Shown one piece after another: positions 54,543 to 62,127 of a DNA stretch of 64,000 nt (positions are counted from its first letter, which is position 1; each line of letters opens with the position of its first letter). The translations under genes were made by a program, and so were the position numbers. The DNA lies in contig JAAFIP010000005.1 of NCBI GenBank assembly GCA_013297865.1, positions 124,001 through 188,000 of the forward strand, written 5' to 3'. A model generated the notes under the pieces. The model ran no database searches. It was not told the DNA's origin and worked only from the letters and a program-made list of their open reading frames with translations. Source of the stretch: Polaromonas sp. Its GTDB lineage: Bacteria; Pseudomonadota; Gammaproteobacteria; Burkholderiales; Burkholderiaceae_C.

Positions 54543-56207
54543 CTACTTACCCAGCTGCTGCCTCACTGCCTCCCAGCGGTCCATGCGCCGCTGCATCAGC
54601 AGCTTGGTTTTGTCCTTGAGCTTTTGCTGCATGTCGGCGGTCATCTGCATTGCCGTTTCTGCTTCCTGCGCTGCCACAGCGGGCAGTTGGTCTTCCAGCT
54701 CCTGCGCACGCTTGAGTGCGGCACTGCCCGAGCTGCCGCGGCCAATGGTGATTGCCAGCTCGGAGAAGATGTCGTTGCGGTTGTTCAGATCTCCCGTGGT
54801 CTGGGCATAGAACGGCACAAAAATCGGCCCGATGCTGGTCAGGCCCTGGTAGTCGCCCAGAAACAGGCCGCGTGCAAACGGAGCGGTCGACAGATCAAAC
54901 GGGCCTGTCACATGGCTTTCGCGCCAGCTCTTGCCACCGTCTTTGGAGCGCAGCAGCCAGTAGTCCGTGGGCAGATTGGCCGGGTCTGCAGTGTTGCTGC
55001 GCAGGTCGTAGTGGGTGATGCCAATCGTGCCATCGCTGCGCACATGCACGATGGGGGTAAAGGCCTGCACGCTGGGCACGCGGTTGATCTGCACTGGCGC
55101 TGACCAGCTCAGGCCGCCGTCGAGCGAGCGTGAGAACGCAATGCCGTCGCGCTCACCATTGCTAAAGCGTGCATCGGCCCAGGTCACATACAGCTCGCCC
55201 TTTTTGCCTACAGCGATCGAAGCAATGCCTGCGCCATCGCGTATGGCGGTGCCGTTTTCAGGGTCTTTGGTGCCTATGCCCAGATCGTCCGCGATCTTGA
55301 TAGGAGGCGACCAGGTCTGGCCCTTGTCGCTGGAGCGGATGATGGCGTAGAAAGACGCGCCGGTGATCTGGTCGATCTGTGTGAACACATTGACCAGCAC
55401 TCCGTTGGGCAACACCACGATCTGGTTGCCGATGGTCTGCGTGTCAGGACCGGGGTCATAGATGGTCTTGGTCGGCTGCCATGTGCGGCCGTTGTCCACG
55501 CTGCGCGCCAGCAGCGTGGGGCCACCGCCGGTGGTGATCAGGCGGTCCCACACCGCATAGACAAAGTTGGAATCGGTAGGGTCTGCCGTCAGCGTATTCT
55601 TGTCATTGAAAAACTGCTCGCCAGCATCGCGGATCAAGGTGGTGGTGGGGCTCCAGGTGCGGCCACCATCGGTGGAGCGGCTGACCAGCATGGCACTGAC
55701 GCCCGAGCTGGTGAAGGCCTCGCCGCTGACGGACAGGGCCATTTGATGAACCACGCCGTTGGGCGAGAAGCTGACCCAGGGATCGGAAGCGCGGTTGTAG
55801 TCGCCACCGTTGGCGGCATTGCCACCCGCGCAGCGTGAAAACGGCAAGTAGCTCTGTCGCCACGTCACGCCGCCGTCAAACGACACGCCCGTGCCCAAGC
55901 CCTGCGCACCCCCGTTGGACCAGCGGTCTTGCTGCCACACGCCCACCAGATTGAGCGGGTTGCGCGGATTGACAGCGATATACGGCTCGACTTCCGCATT
56001 TTTGAACAGGTTGCCCGTCTGCGGCACGCCGTTGCAATTGTCGGCAAACTGTGTCGGTGCGGAGGCGCGAAACTGCAGGTCGAAGACATCTGCATGCGCG
56101 CTACCCGCTGCTACTGCCAGCGTACAGATCGCCAGCTGAAGAGTCCTGGCCCATGGGCTGCGGGTGTGATCGCTACGCAGCCTGGCTTGTGAAACACGGT
56201 CCATCAT
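54543..56207 (-). CDS. Secreted sialidase-fold (BNR repeat) protein
   Basis: About 554 residues from ATG at 56207, with GGAGACC just before. A signal peptide ends near AGSAHAD. The mature part shows Asp-box repeats (SFDGGVTWRQ, STDGGRTWSP, SVDNGRTWQP, SSDKGQTWSP, SLDGGLSWSA, SKDGGKSWRE), which build a six-bladed sialidase-type propeller. The catalytic Arg triad of true sialidases was not confirmed, so enzyme activity is uncertain. A C-terminal helical tail rich in Gln, Met and Lys (~485-554) follows. Two M starts upstream are rejected for lack of a ribosome site. Confidence 0.85.
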   Translation of the reverse strand: MMDRVSQARLRSDHTRSPWARTLQLAICTLAVAAGSAHADVFDLQFRASAPTQFADNCNGVPQTGNLFKNAEVEPYIAVNPRNPLNLVGVWQQDRWSNGGAQGLGTGVSFDGGVTWRQSYLPFSRCAGGNAANGGDYNRASDPWVSFSPNGVVHQMALSVSGEAFTSSGVSAMLVSRSTDGGRTWSPTTTLIRDAGEQFFNDKNTLTADPTDSNFVYAVWDRLITTGGGPTLLARSVDNGRTWQPTKTIYDPGPDTQTIGNQIVVLPNGVLVNVFTQIDQITGASFYAIIRSSDKGQTWSPPIKIADDLGIGTKDPENGTAIRDGAGIASIAVGKKGELYVTWADARFSNGERDGIAFSRSLDGGLSWSAPVQINRVPSVQAFTPIVHVRSDGTIGITHYDLRSNTADPANLPTDYWLLRSKDGGKSWRESHVTGPFDLSTAPFARGLFLGDYQGLTSIGPIFVPFYAQTTGDLNNRNDIFSELAITIGRGSSGSAALKRAQELEDQLPAVAAQEAETAMQMTADMQQKLKDKTKLLMQRRMDRWEAVRQQLGK

Positions 56208-56325
56208 GGTCTCCTTGAGAAGGTGAAAAAAGTATTGCATCGTAGGATTTAGTTCCGGATACATCTACGACGCGAAAGTAAAGCGCGTAACGCGAGGCAA
56301 CGTGACAGGACTGTGACACCTGCAT

Positions 56326-56359
56326 GAAAAAAGCACCTGGTCCTTGCGGGCCAGGTGCT
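56326..56359 (-). terminator. Rho-independent terminator of the M28 peptidase gene
   Basis: On the minus strand AGCACCTGG pairs with CCAGGTGCT and is followed by a six-T run. It lies about 20 bp past the gene stop, between it and the sialidase-fold gene. Confidence 0.9.
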
Positions 56360-56378
56360 TGTCACAAGTGATGCGCGC

Positions 56379-58055
56379 TTATTGATTCACGCGCAGTGGA
56401 TAGGCCTGCCATGCAGGCATCGGTGGGTTGGTGCCTTTGAGTTTGGCGCTGCCGATGCTGGGGTTGAGGTCCTTGCCTCGTGCACCATTGACCACCTTGG
56501 TGGTGAACGCAAACTGCAGTGTGGCATAGGCCACCGCGTCGGAGTTCACATCAAGGGCATACAGGTTCATGTTGCCGTAGTTGTCACAGGCCTTGTGGTA
56601 GCAGGGGTCGTAGGCTGTTCCCGCAATGCCGCCCCATACCTCGGCTTCTGCCACCGTCTTGGTGCCTTCTGCGCCGGTGAACAGGCCGCCTGCAGGAATG
56701 CCCGCTTCAATGAACGGCCCGTAGTCAGAGCGGCCGTCAAAGTCGGTGCCTTTGAAGGGCACGCCGACCTTGTTGTAGAAGTTTTGGAAGGTCTTCTCGA
56801 TACCCGCAGAGCCTGCGGGGCCGGGGCCTGAGCCTACACCGTCAGAGTTGTCGCCGTCATAGATGAAGAAGACATGGTTGGGCGAGCCGATCATGTCAAA
56901 GTTCAGGTACAGCGCAATCTTGTCTTTTTCTGCCTGGGGCAGTCCTTCGACATAGCGGGTCGAGCCAATCAAGCCTGACTCTTCAGCACCCCACAGGGCA
57001 AAGCGCACTTTGTTGCGGGGCTTGACCTTGCTCATCTGCTTAGCCACTTCCAAAATTGCCGCGCTGCCCGAACCGTTGTCGTTGATGCCTGGGCCTTCGT
57101 CTACCGAGTCCAGATGCGCGCCGACCATCACGATATTGTCAGGGTCACCGTCTTTGGACTCAGCGATGATGTTGCTGGTGGTGGCCGTGCCACGCAAAGT
57201 GCTGGCAGTGAAGGACAGCTGCAAGCCAGGGATGGCGCTGAGCCGCTGCCCCTCGGTCTGGGTCACGCCAGTCACCGCGATGGTCAAGGTGAACTCTGCG
57301 CCCAAAGTGCCGTTAAGCTCGCCGGCCCGGTTGTTGTAGATCACCACCGCCGATGCGCCAGCGCCCTGGGCGTTGGTAGCCTTGGTGGCGAAGGTACAGT
57401 CACCCCTGCTGATCAGCGCGATATTGCCTGCTGGGAAGCCAGCAAAGTCTACTGTGTTGCAGCCCGTCACCGTAGGCAGCACGCTCACAGTGCCAGTCAC
57501 AGCGCCACTGCCAGAGTACGAAAGGATCGTAGTGCTGATCGTTGCTGTCGGTGTAGGCGATACCTGCTGCAGGCTGGTGCCCGGCAGTTCAATAAAGCTC
57601 TGGAACTGGAAGTTCTGGCGCGTCACGTTGTAGCCTGCATCGCGGAACACTTTTTCTGCATAGTCTGCAGAATCGTCAAAGCCCTTGGTGCCTGACACAC
57701 GTGTGCCGCCATTGGCCAAGGCAATGTCACGCAGCTTGATCTGATGCTCGCGCACACCATCGAGTGTGACGCAATCCAGCAGCTTCTTGAAGGTATCGTT
57801 GTTGCGCAGTTTGCAGGGCTTGTCCAGATCGTCCTTGCTGGGTGCTTCATCACTTTGCAGCTTCTGCATGATCTGCGCGTCTTCGTCCAGCGCCGCCAGC
57901 GTGGTGCCCACCTCGCTGGCGTTGCCCGCGGTTACAGTGCTGCCTCCGTCGCCCCCGCCGCCGCAGGCCACCAGGCCCATCGCTACCGCCAGGGCCATGT
58001 AAACGCTGGCCCACCAGCGTGCACGGCCCGACGATGATTCTCCTGTTGAATTCAT
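56379..58055 (-). CDS. M28 family metallopeptidase with PA domain, lipoprotein-like
   Basis: 558 residues from the ATG at 58055 (GAGG before it). The signal stretch ends with a lipobox-like GLVAC followed by Gly-rich residues. A protease-associated domain lies at ~190-300 (ALISRGDCTFATKATNAQGA). The zinc peptidase core has GAHLDSVDEGPGINDNGSG (~322-340, His and Asp ligands), WGAEESGLIGSTRY (catalytic Glu pair) and LNFDMIGSPNH; later CYHKACDN carries the last His ligand. It is an exported aminopeptidase. The upstream extension to 58166 gives no signal and is rejected. Confidence 0.92.
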   Translation of the reverse strand: MNSTGESSSGRARWWASVYMALAVAMGLVACGGGGDGGSTVTAGNASEVGTTLAALDEDAQIMQKLQSDEAPSKDDLDKPCKLRNNDTFKKLLDCVTLDGVREHQIKLRDIALANGGTRVSGTKGFDDSADYAEKVFRDAGYNVTRQNFQFQSFIELPGTSLQQVSPTPTATISTTILSYSGSGAVTGTVSVLPTVTGCNTVDFAGFPAGNIALISRGDCTFATKATNAQGAGASAVVIYNNRAGELNGTLGAEFTLTIAVTGVTQTEGQRLSAIPGLQLSFTASTLRGTATTSNIIAESKDGDPDNIVMVGAHLDSVDEGPGINDNGSGSAAILEVAKQMSKVKPRNKVRFALWGAEESGLIGSTRYVEGLPQAEKDKIALYLNFDMIGSPNHVFFIYDGDNSDGVGSGPGPAGSAGIEKTFQNFYNKVGVPFKGTDFDGRSDYGPFIEAGIPAGGLFTGAEGTKTVAEAEVWGGIAGTAYDPCYHKACDNYGNMNLYALDVNSDAVAYATLQFAFTTKVVNGARGKDLNPSIGSAKLKGTNPPMPAWQAYPLRVNQ

Positions 58056-58386
58056 AATTTTCACCTCTGATACTTGCTTGTGAAAGTACATAGGAAACCA
58101 TTTTCCACAGCGTGTGGCCGTGGTCACATGGCTTACAACTTCTCGCGGCCTGTACCGATAAACCACGAGGTTGTGAAAGATAGCACCAAGGTTTCACGCA
58201 GTTCATCAAAACGCATAAGAGTTACGGCTGTCACGCAAATGAACACAGTTGTGTTCTAAAAATAGGAAAACTGTGAATCAACAGAAACAGTTGCGTCGAA
58301 ACTTATGAATCATCCCGTTGAAAAGCATTCCTTCAGCCTTGGCATGATGTCAACAGTAAAGTAGAAGTGGTTACACAATCCACACC
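58056..58386. other. 331-bp intergenic region with a perfect 16-bp palindrome
   Basis: Between the divergent M28 peptidase and acetyltransferase genes. The main structure is GAACACA-GT-TGTGTTC (58241-58256), an operator-like perfect inverted repeat. No strong -35/-10 pair or other gene was seen. Composition appears AT-richer than flanking genes. Confidence 0.5.
58241..58256. promoter_or_regulatory. Perfect 16-bp palindrome, candidate operator
   Basis: GAACACAGTTGTGTTC. It is placed ~130 bp from the acetyltransferase start and ~190 bp from the peptidase start. The binding protein is unknown. Confidence 0.4.
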
Positions 58387-58911
58387 ATGCCAGAAGAAAT
58401 TCTCTATTCCCCGATTGCGCAATCTGACCTCGAAGAGCTGGCAGTCGTATTGCGTAACGAGGCGGTCTACGAGCATATCGGCGGCGTGCCCACACCAGAG
58501 GACTTCATGCTCGACCTTCAACGCGCAATGCAAGGGCCCTCTACACAGCAGCCTCAAGAGCACTGGCTTCACTTCGTGGCGCGCTTGCCAAGCACAGGGC
58601 AGATGCTCGGCAGGCTGGAGGCCACGGTGCATGACGGCATGGCTGAGGTAGCCTTTCTGTACAGCCCCCAGTGCTGGGGCCGCGGCTATGCGCACCAAGG
58701 GCTGCTATGGCTGCACGGCCATTTGCAAACCTACGAGGAAGTCTCAGCGCTCTGGGCAACCACCGTGCCACACAACACACGCTGCCAAGCCTTGCTGCGC
58801 AGGTGTGGCTATATGCAAGTCTCTGATGTGAGCTTGCCGCCGCTGTATTCCTACGATATTGGTGATTGGGTTTTTAGCCGCCCAGTACGATCTGAAACGC
58901 AGCTTTTATAG
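58387..58911 (+). CDS. GNAT family N-acetyltransferase (RimJ-like)
   Basis: 174 residues. Acetyl-CoA binding site SPQCWGRGYAHQGLLWLHGH (~residues 92-111, Gly-Arg-Gly-Tyr-Ala) and the last GNAT element NTRCQALLRRCGYMQV (~132-147) match the RimJ/RimL side of the family. No signal peptide is seen. The substrate is unknown. It is first of a same-strand group of accessory genes. Confidence 0.85.
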   Translation: MPEEILYSPIAQSDLEELAVVLRNEAVYEHIGGVPTPEDFMLDLQRAMQGPSTQQPQEHWLHFVARLPSTGQMLGRLEATVHDGMAEVAFLYSPQCWGRGYAHQGLLWLHGHLQTYEEVSALWATTVPHNTRCQALLRRCGYMQVSDVSLPPLYSYDIGDWVFSRPVRSETQLL

Positions 58912-58950
58912 TACGCTTTGCACCAGACGATTTGATTTCTGGAGCACCAT

Positions 58951-59550
58951 ATGCCATCTAGCCATTCCATCCAATGCAGGTGTGGGCAACTGCGTGGCCT
59001 GCTCACAGCAACACGCCCTTCCAATCACTGCATCTGCTACTGCACAGACTGCCAGGCATTCGCACGGCACCTGGGCGCGCATGACGCACTGGACAAACAA
59101 GGCGGCACAGAAATCATCCAGGCACCCGCCGCGAATCTGACTTTCTCGCAAGGCGTGGACACACTTGCCTGCCTGCGCCTGACCGATACCGGCATGCTGC
59201 GCTGGTACACAACCTGTTGCCAAACGCCCATCGGCAACACGCTGGCCAACTGGCGCGTTTCCTTTGTGGGACTGATCCACACCTGCTTGCGCGCCGAAGG
59301 CCAGTCTCTGGACACATCATTTGGCCCAGTCACCATGCGCGTCAGCGTCAAAAGTGCGATCGGACAAGAAAAGCCTGTGTCCTCGGGACTGCTTGACGGC
59401 ATTGCAAAGACAATCGCCATGATCGTGCGAGCGCGCATCAGCGGAGCTTATCGGCGCAGCCCGTTCTTCGATCCGCGCAATGGCACGCCTGTTGCGCATC
59501 CCAAGGTGCTGACCTCCGATGAACTGCAGGCTGCAAAGCGGATGGCCTAA
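58951..59550 (+). CDS. DUF6151 / GFA-like zinc-binding protein
   Basis: 199 residues. An N-terminal zinc pattern like that of glutathione-dependent formaldehyde-activating (GFA) domains is seen: CRCGQLRG (~9-16), CICYCTDCQAFARHLG (~27-42) and TTCCQTPIGN (~87-96). A longer C-terminal part (VSFVGLIHTCLRAEG; AYRRSPFFDPRNGTPVAHPK) fits the DUF6151 group. Function unknown; related GFA domains bind zinc and thiol adducts. It is 39 bp after the acetyltransferase gene and ends just before the left arm of the 160-bp inverted repeat. Confidence 0.8.
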   Translation: MPSSHSIQCRCGQLRGLLTATRPSNHCICYCTDCQAFARHLGAHDALDKQGGTEIIQAPAANLTFSQGVDTLACLRLTDTGMLRWYTTCCQTPIGNTLANWRVSFVGLIHTCLRAEGQSLDTSFGPVTMRVSVKSAIGQEKPVSSGLLDGIAKTIAMIVRARISGAYRRSPFFDPRNGTPVAHPKVLTSDELQAAKRMA

Positions 59551-59566
59551 CGTTTTCTTTCACACA

Positions 59567-59725
59567 TCTGGCTTTTGTACATTGCGGCGATTGAGGAAGT
59601 TGGGCTGTCAAAAACTTGCGAAAACACGCGGCCACGCAAGCAACAATCTGGAGTGGATCCCCGCGCCTTTCTCCAGTTTTGCATCCCAACCACGCTCAAT
59701 CACCGCTTGCAGAGTTTTGTAGCGC
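59567..59725 (+). repeat. Left arm of the ~160-bp inverted repeat
   Basis: About 159 bp, ~93% identical to the complement of 62285-62445. Shared words include TTGTACATTGCGGCGATTGA, GCGAAAACACGCGGCCACG and CCACGCTCAATCACCGCTTG. Differences cluster in a ~15-bp patch (~59636-59652). Reading the minus strand gives a protein-like segment that is frameshifted between arms, so it may be a decayed gene tail or a non-autonomous element. Confidence 0.8.
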
Positions 59726-59793
59726 ACCGCTGCGCACTGACTTGGCTATGATTTTCATTCGGCGGCTATTCATGCAATGAAGGGTACAAGCGT

Positions 59794-60009
59794 ATGGACA
59801 AATTTGACTGGCACAGTGACCACATCACAGCAAAAACTCCCATCACACAGACCTATCGCAACACACAGAACGTGCGCCGGTATCTGACGCAGGTTTGTGG
59901 ATCAGACTTCAAATTCGACCGCAGTTTCATAGCCTGGATCAAGGATGGAAAACCAAAGACCATGGGCGATGTGGCGCGCGAGTGGCTGTGGAGACGGCAA
60001 GAGTTGTAG
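59794..60009 (+). CDS. DUF6434 domain protein (small)
   Basis: 71 residues: FDWHSDHITAKTPITQTYRN then TQNVRRYLTQVCGSDFKFDR and SFIAWIKDGKPKTMGDVARE. The motif W-x5-T..IT..Y.NTQNVR, F.FDR and GDV..EW is that of DUF6434, a small domain sometimes joined to a SAP domain. Function unknown. Start at ATG with AAGGG 8-9 nt upstream. It is the first gene inside the inverted-repeat block. Confidence 0.8.
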   Translation: MDKFDWHSDHITAKTPITQTYRNTQNVRRYLTQVCGSDFKFDRSFIAWIKDGKPKTMGDVAREWLWRRQEL

Positions 60010-60052
60010 CGCACTGGTAAAAGACTGTCTATGTCAAAGCCGCATAAAATAT

Positions 60053-60127
60053 AAGTGCAAAGACGTTTCGGACGTTGAGAGGCGGGGGCTGCGATTCAAA
60101 CCGCAGCAGCATGTGCTCGTTGCACTT
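60053..60127 (+). ncRNA. 75-nt structured segment between accessory genes
   Basis: AAGTGCAA (60053-60060) pairs perfectly with TTGCACTT (60120-60127). Between them GACG/CGTT, GCTGCG/CGCAGC and AGCA/TGCT can form smaller hairpins, giving a cloverleaf-like fold. It does not fit tRNA rules (no anticodon stem, wrong arm spacing) and no promoter is obvious. It may be a small RNA, an mRNA structure or a decayed tRNA-like sequence. Confidence 0.3.
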
Positions 60128-60286
60128 AGCCACAGGCTCAATGCCCAGTACAGCATTCACCTAGCAAGCCTTATGCGTGACTGAGCTTCAGCCTCAGGCG
60201 GCTGCTACTCACGCAATTAGATTAAGCTGTCTTCACCAATACAGGATAGACATGTGGGTGGCATACAGAAACCGGAGACACTTCAT

Positions 60287-60805
60287 ATGGTCAACTATGA
60301 ATATCGCGTAGGTTCATCAGATGATGCTTTGCTAGCTGAAAAGTTTTTCACAAAAGTTAACGGCGAGACCGAATATCTTCTTTTCAGTCCAGACGAGGTC
60401 ATGCCAGCGAAAGCTTGGGCTTCCAGCTTGGAATACGCACTGCAACACAAAACTGGCGTGACCTATTTCTGCCTTCAAGGGGAAGACATTGTGGGTGCCG
60501 GTATCGCTTTTCGGGGATTCCCAAGGCGACAGCATCATGTGATGGGAATTGCGCTGATGGTTGCCAAAGATCACCATAGGCAAGGCATCGGCCTTGGCCT
60601 GCTACGCAAACTTGAGGACTGGGCGGCATCCCATTCGATTGTGAGAATCGAGCTGACCGTGCATGCAGAAAATCTACGGGCGATTCAAATATACAAACGG
60701 TTTGGTTTTACAAAAGAAGGTGTCAAGCGCAATTCCTTGCGAATCGACAACAGACTTATTGACGAAGTTTATATGGCGAAGTGTATTGATACAGTCACGC
60801 ATTGA
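60287..60805 (+). CDS. GNAT family N-acetyltransferase
   Basis: 172 residues from the ATG at 60287 (GGAG ends 9 nt before it), MVNYEYRVGSSDDALLAEKF. The acetyl-CoA site is ALMVAKDHHRQGIGLGLLRK (~residues 87-106), and the last GNAT motif is NLRAIQIYKRFGFTKEGVKR (~128-147). No signal peptide is seen. The substrate is unknown. Codon use appears AT-richer than in the core genes, like other members of the block. Confidence 0.86.
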   Translation: MVNYEYRVGSSDDALLAEKFFTKVNGETEYLLFSPDEVMPAKAWASSLEYALQHKTGVTYFCLQGEDIVGAGIAFRGFPRRQHHVMGIALMVAKDHHRQGIGLGLLRKLEDWAASHSIVRIELTVHAENLRAIQIYKRFGFTKEGVKRNSLRIDNRLIDEVYMAKCIDTVTH

Positions 60806-60836
60806 TTGCACTGAAAGCAAACACGCGGGCTAGTAG

Positions 60837-61028
60837 AGCGGCCCATCACATTCCAGCACTGCGACGACAGCCCAGGCTGGCAGCGCTCTCACCCTGCCCC
60901 AGCTGGAAGCCCACTTCAAAGGCCGTGGCCCGTGGAAGAACAGCCTGCCGCGCATCTTGGAAACGCTGGAGGCGCTGGGCAAGGCGCAGCGCGAGACTGG
61001 TGGCGAGGTAGCGCGTTGGCGCGCTTGA
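60837..61028 (+). pseudogene. C-terminal fragment of a lost gene (winged-helix-like tail)
   Basis: An open frame without a start, bounded upstream by TAG, reads LTLPQLEAHFKGRGPWKNSL and then PRILETLEALGKAQRETGGE to a TGA. The pattern resembles the small winged-helix tail at the C-terminus of some DNA methyltransferase or restriction-type proteins, but that identification is weak. Its GC content and codon use appear like the core genome, unlike the AT-rich genes on both sides. It is likely a remnant left by deletion or insertion. Confidence 0.45.
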
Positions 61029-61049
61029 TTCGCACAACGAAAATTCATG

Positions 61050-61081
61050 TTGACAACCCAAACTATGAAATGCGCTATAAT
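61050..61081 (+). promoter_or_regulatory. Consensus sigma-70 promoter with long spacer
   Basis: TTGACA (61050-61055) and TATAAT (61076-61081) are both perfect hexamers, separated by 20 bp instead of 17. Long spacers usually need an activator that twists DNA, such as a MerR-type protein. Expected start is near 61088. Confidence 0.65.
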
Positions 61082-61087
61082 CTTCTT

Positions 61088-61160
61088 ACACAATCCCTTC
61101 GCGGTGTCATTCAGTTGGCTCAGGCTTAGGGCGAAAAAGCCACCGCAAGGTGGCTTTTTC
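61088..61160 (+). ncRNA. Candidate short transcript ending at a terminator upstream of the NYN gene
   Basis: From the predicted start near 61088 the DNA soon meets a perfect terminator hairpin (GAAAAAGCCACC, GCAA tetraloop, GGTGGCTTTTTC; 61133-61160). A ~73-nt RNA would result: either a small RNA, or an attenuated leader of the NYN gene starting 18 bp on. No short leader peptide with a ribosome site was recognised. Confidence 0.45.
61133..61160 (+). terminator. Perfect terminator hairpin ahead of the NYN gene
   Basis: A 12-bp perfect stem with a GCAA loop and a T5 run. It is symmetric, so it could also end leftward transcription. Confidence 0.85.
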
Positions 61161-61177
61161 ACTTTCTGGACTTTCAT

Positions 61178-61867
61178 TTGCTAAAAACTTGCGTTTACAT
61201 TGATGGCTACAACCTGTACTACTCGCGTCTAAAGGGTACTCAGCACAAGTGGCTGGATATTGTGGCGCTGTTTCGCGACCATATCGTCCTACCGCAAAAT
61301 CCGCACACAGAGGTCGTAGCTGTCAAATATTTCACCTCGCCCGTGAAAGCTTCGTACGCCAGGCACGCTCAAGCATCAGAGCATGCGCAAACACAATACC
61401 ATCGCGCTCTGCTAGCCAAATATCCAGAGTTCATTCAGATCATCCAGGGCTTTCACATATTTCAGCCGACAGTGTTACCTACCTACGCGCCAGGCACGGC
61501 TGCATCCAAAAGCGTGGGATCTCCGGTGTGGATGATCGAAGAAAAGCAGACGGATGTAAATATTGCCTTGCACGCTTATCGCGACGCTGCACGGGGTTTG
61601 TGCGATCAGGTGGTCATCTGCTCTAACGACAGCGACCTGGAGCCTGCGCTGCGCATGATTCGACAGGATGCGCCCGCCGTCACTATCGGTTTAGTGATGC
61701 CTCTGCGCGAAAACTCCAAAGCCGACGGCAAGGTGCCCAACAAAAGACTGACCCCCTTGGCCCATTGGGTTCGGCATCACATCCTGGATGACGAGCTAGG
61801 CAAGTCTCAGTTGCCACTTAACATACAAACCAAAAAGAAGCCCGCAAGCAAACCTGAGCACTGGTGA
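61178..61867 (+). CDS. NYN-domain protein (LabA/DUF88-like putative ribonuclease)
   Basis: 229 residues starting at TTG 61178 (TGGA ~10 nt upstream). NYN/PIN-like fold: VYIDGYNLYY with D9 (residues 6-15), EEKQTDVNIALHAY with D126 (~121-134) and ICSNDSDLEPAL with D151 and D153 (~147-158), i.e. the acidic metal-binding set expected of an active nuclease. The C-terminal part (~180-229) is basic (KVPNKRLTPLAHWVR; TKKKPASKPEHW) and may bind RNA. NYN proteins process RNA; some act in defence or toxin-like systems. It lies behind a promoter and terminator and within the inverted-repeat block. Confidence 0.88.
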   Translation: MLKTCVYIDGYNLYYSRLKGTQHKWLDIVALFRDHIVLPQNPHTEVVAVKYFTSPVKASYARHAQASEHAQTQYHRALLAKYPEFIQIIQGFHIFQPTVLPTYAPGTAASKSVGSPVWMIEEKQTDVNIALHAYRDAARGLCDQVVICSNDSDLEPALRMIRQDAPAVTIGLVMPLRENSKADGKVPNKRLTPLAHWVRHHILDDELGKSQLPLNIQTKKKPASKPEHW

Positions 61868-61962
61868 GCTATGAAGAAGAGCCTTTAACGCATGGCACAC
61901 CCTGAAGGTGCTGTGTTATGACGGACACTCTCGGCCACAAGCGGCCTGAAGCGGTCCATCAG

Positions 61963-62127
61963 CTACCCGTTATATTGCTGGAAAAACGGCCACACCGCGC
62001 AAAACATTAACAGCACGAGCGGCGCGAACAGGCCCAATAAAACAAGCCAACCCCATCCCAGGCTCATGCCAAAGCTGATGCCGCCGACGAACAGCCAAAA
62101 AGCCAATTTAAAGGGATGAAAGGTCAT
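61963..62127 (-). CDS. Small two-span membrane protein
   Basis: About 54 residues from an ATG at 62127: MTFHPFKLAFWLFVGGISFG, then a second hydrophobic run (GWLVLLGLFAPLVLLMFCAV), ending PFFQQYNG. A longer frame starts at 62169 with a basic extension (RRRGRHFYRSYG). No clear ribosome site is seen for either. I do not recognise the family. The strongly hydrophobic pattern favours a real gene. It points opposite to the NYN gene. Confidence 0.45.
   Translation of the reverse strand: MTFHPFKLAFWLFVGGISFGMSLGWGWLVLLGLFAPLVLLMFCAVWPFFQQYNG

Noticed and set aside
59544-59605. Possible integron attC site (GCCTAAC ... GTTGGGC, 62 bp)
   Set aside because: Core words are present once, but there is no second attC after other genes in the row, no integrase and no imperfect palindrome between the cores.
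60053-60127. Possible tRNA gene
   Set aside because: The closing stem and one hairpin look tRNA-like, but arm lengths are wrong, there is no anticodon arm, and extra bases lie between the last hairpin and the closing stem.
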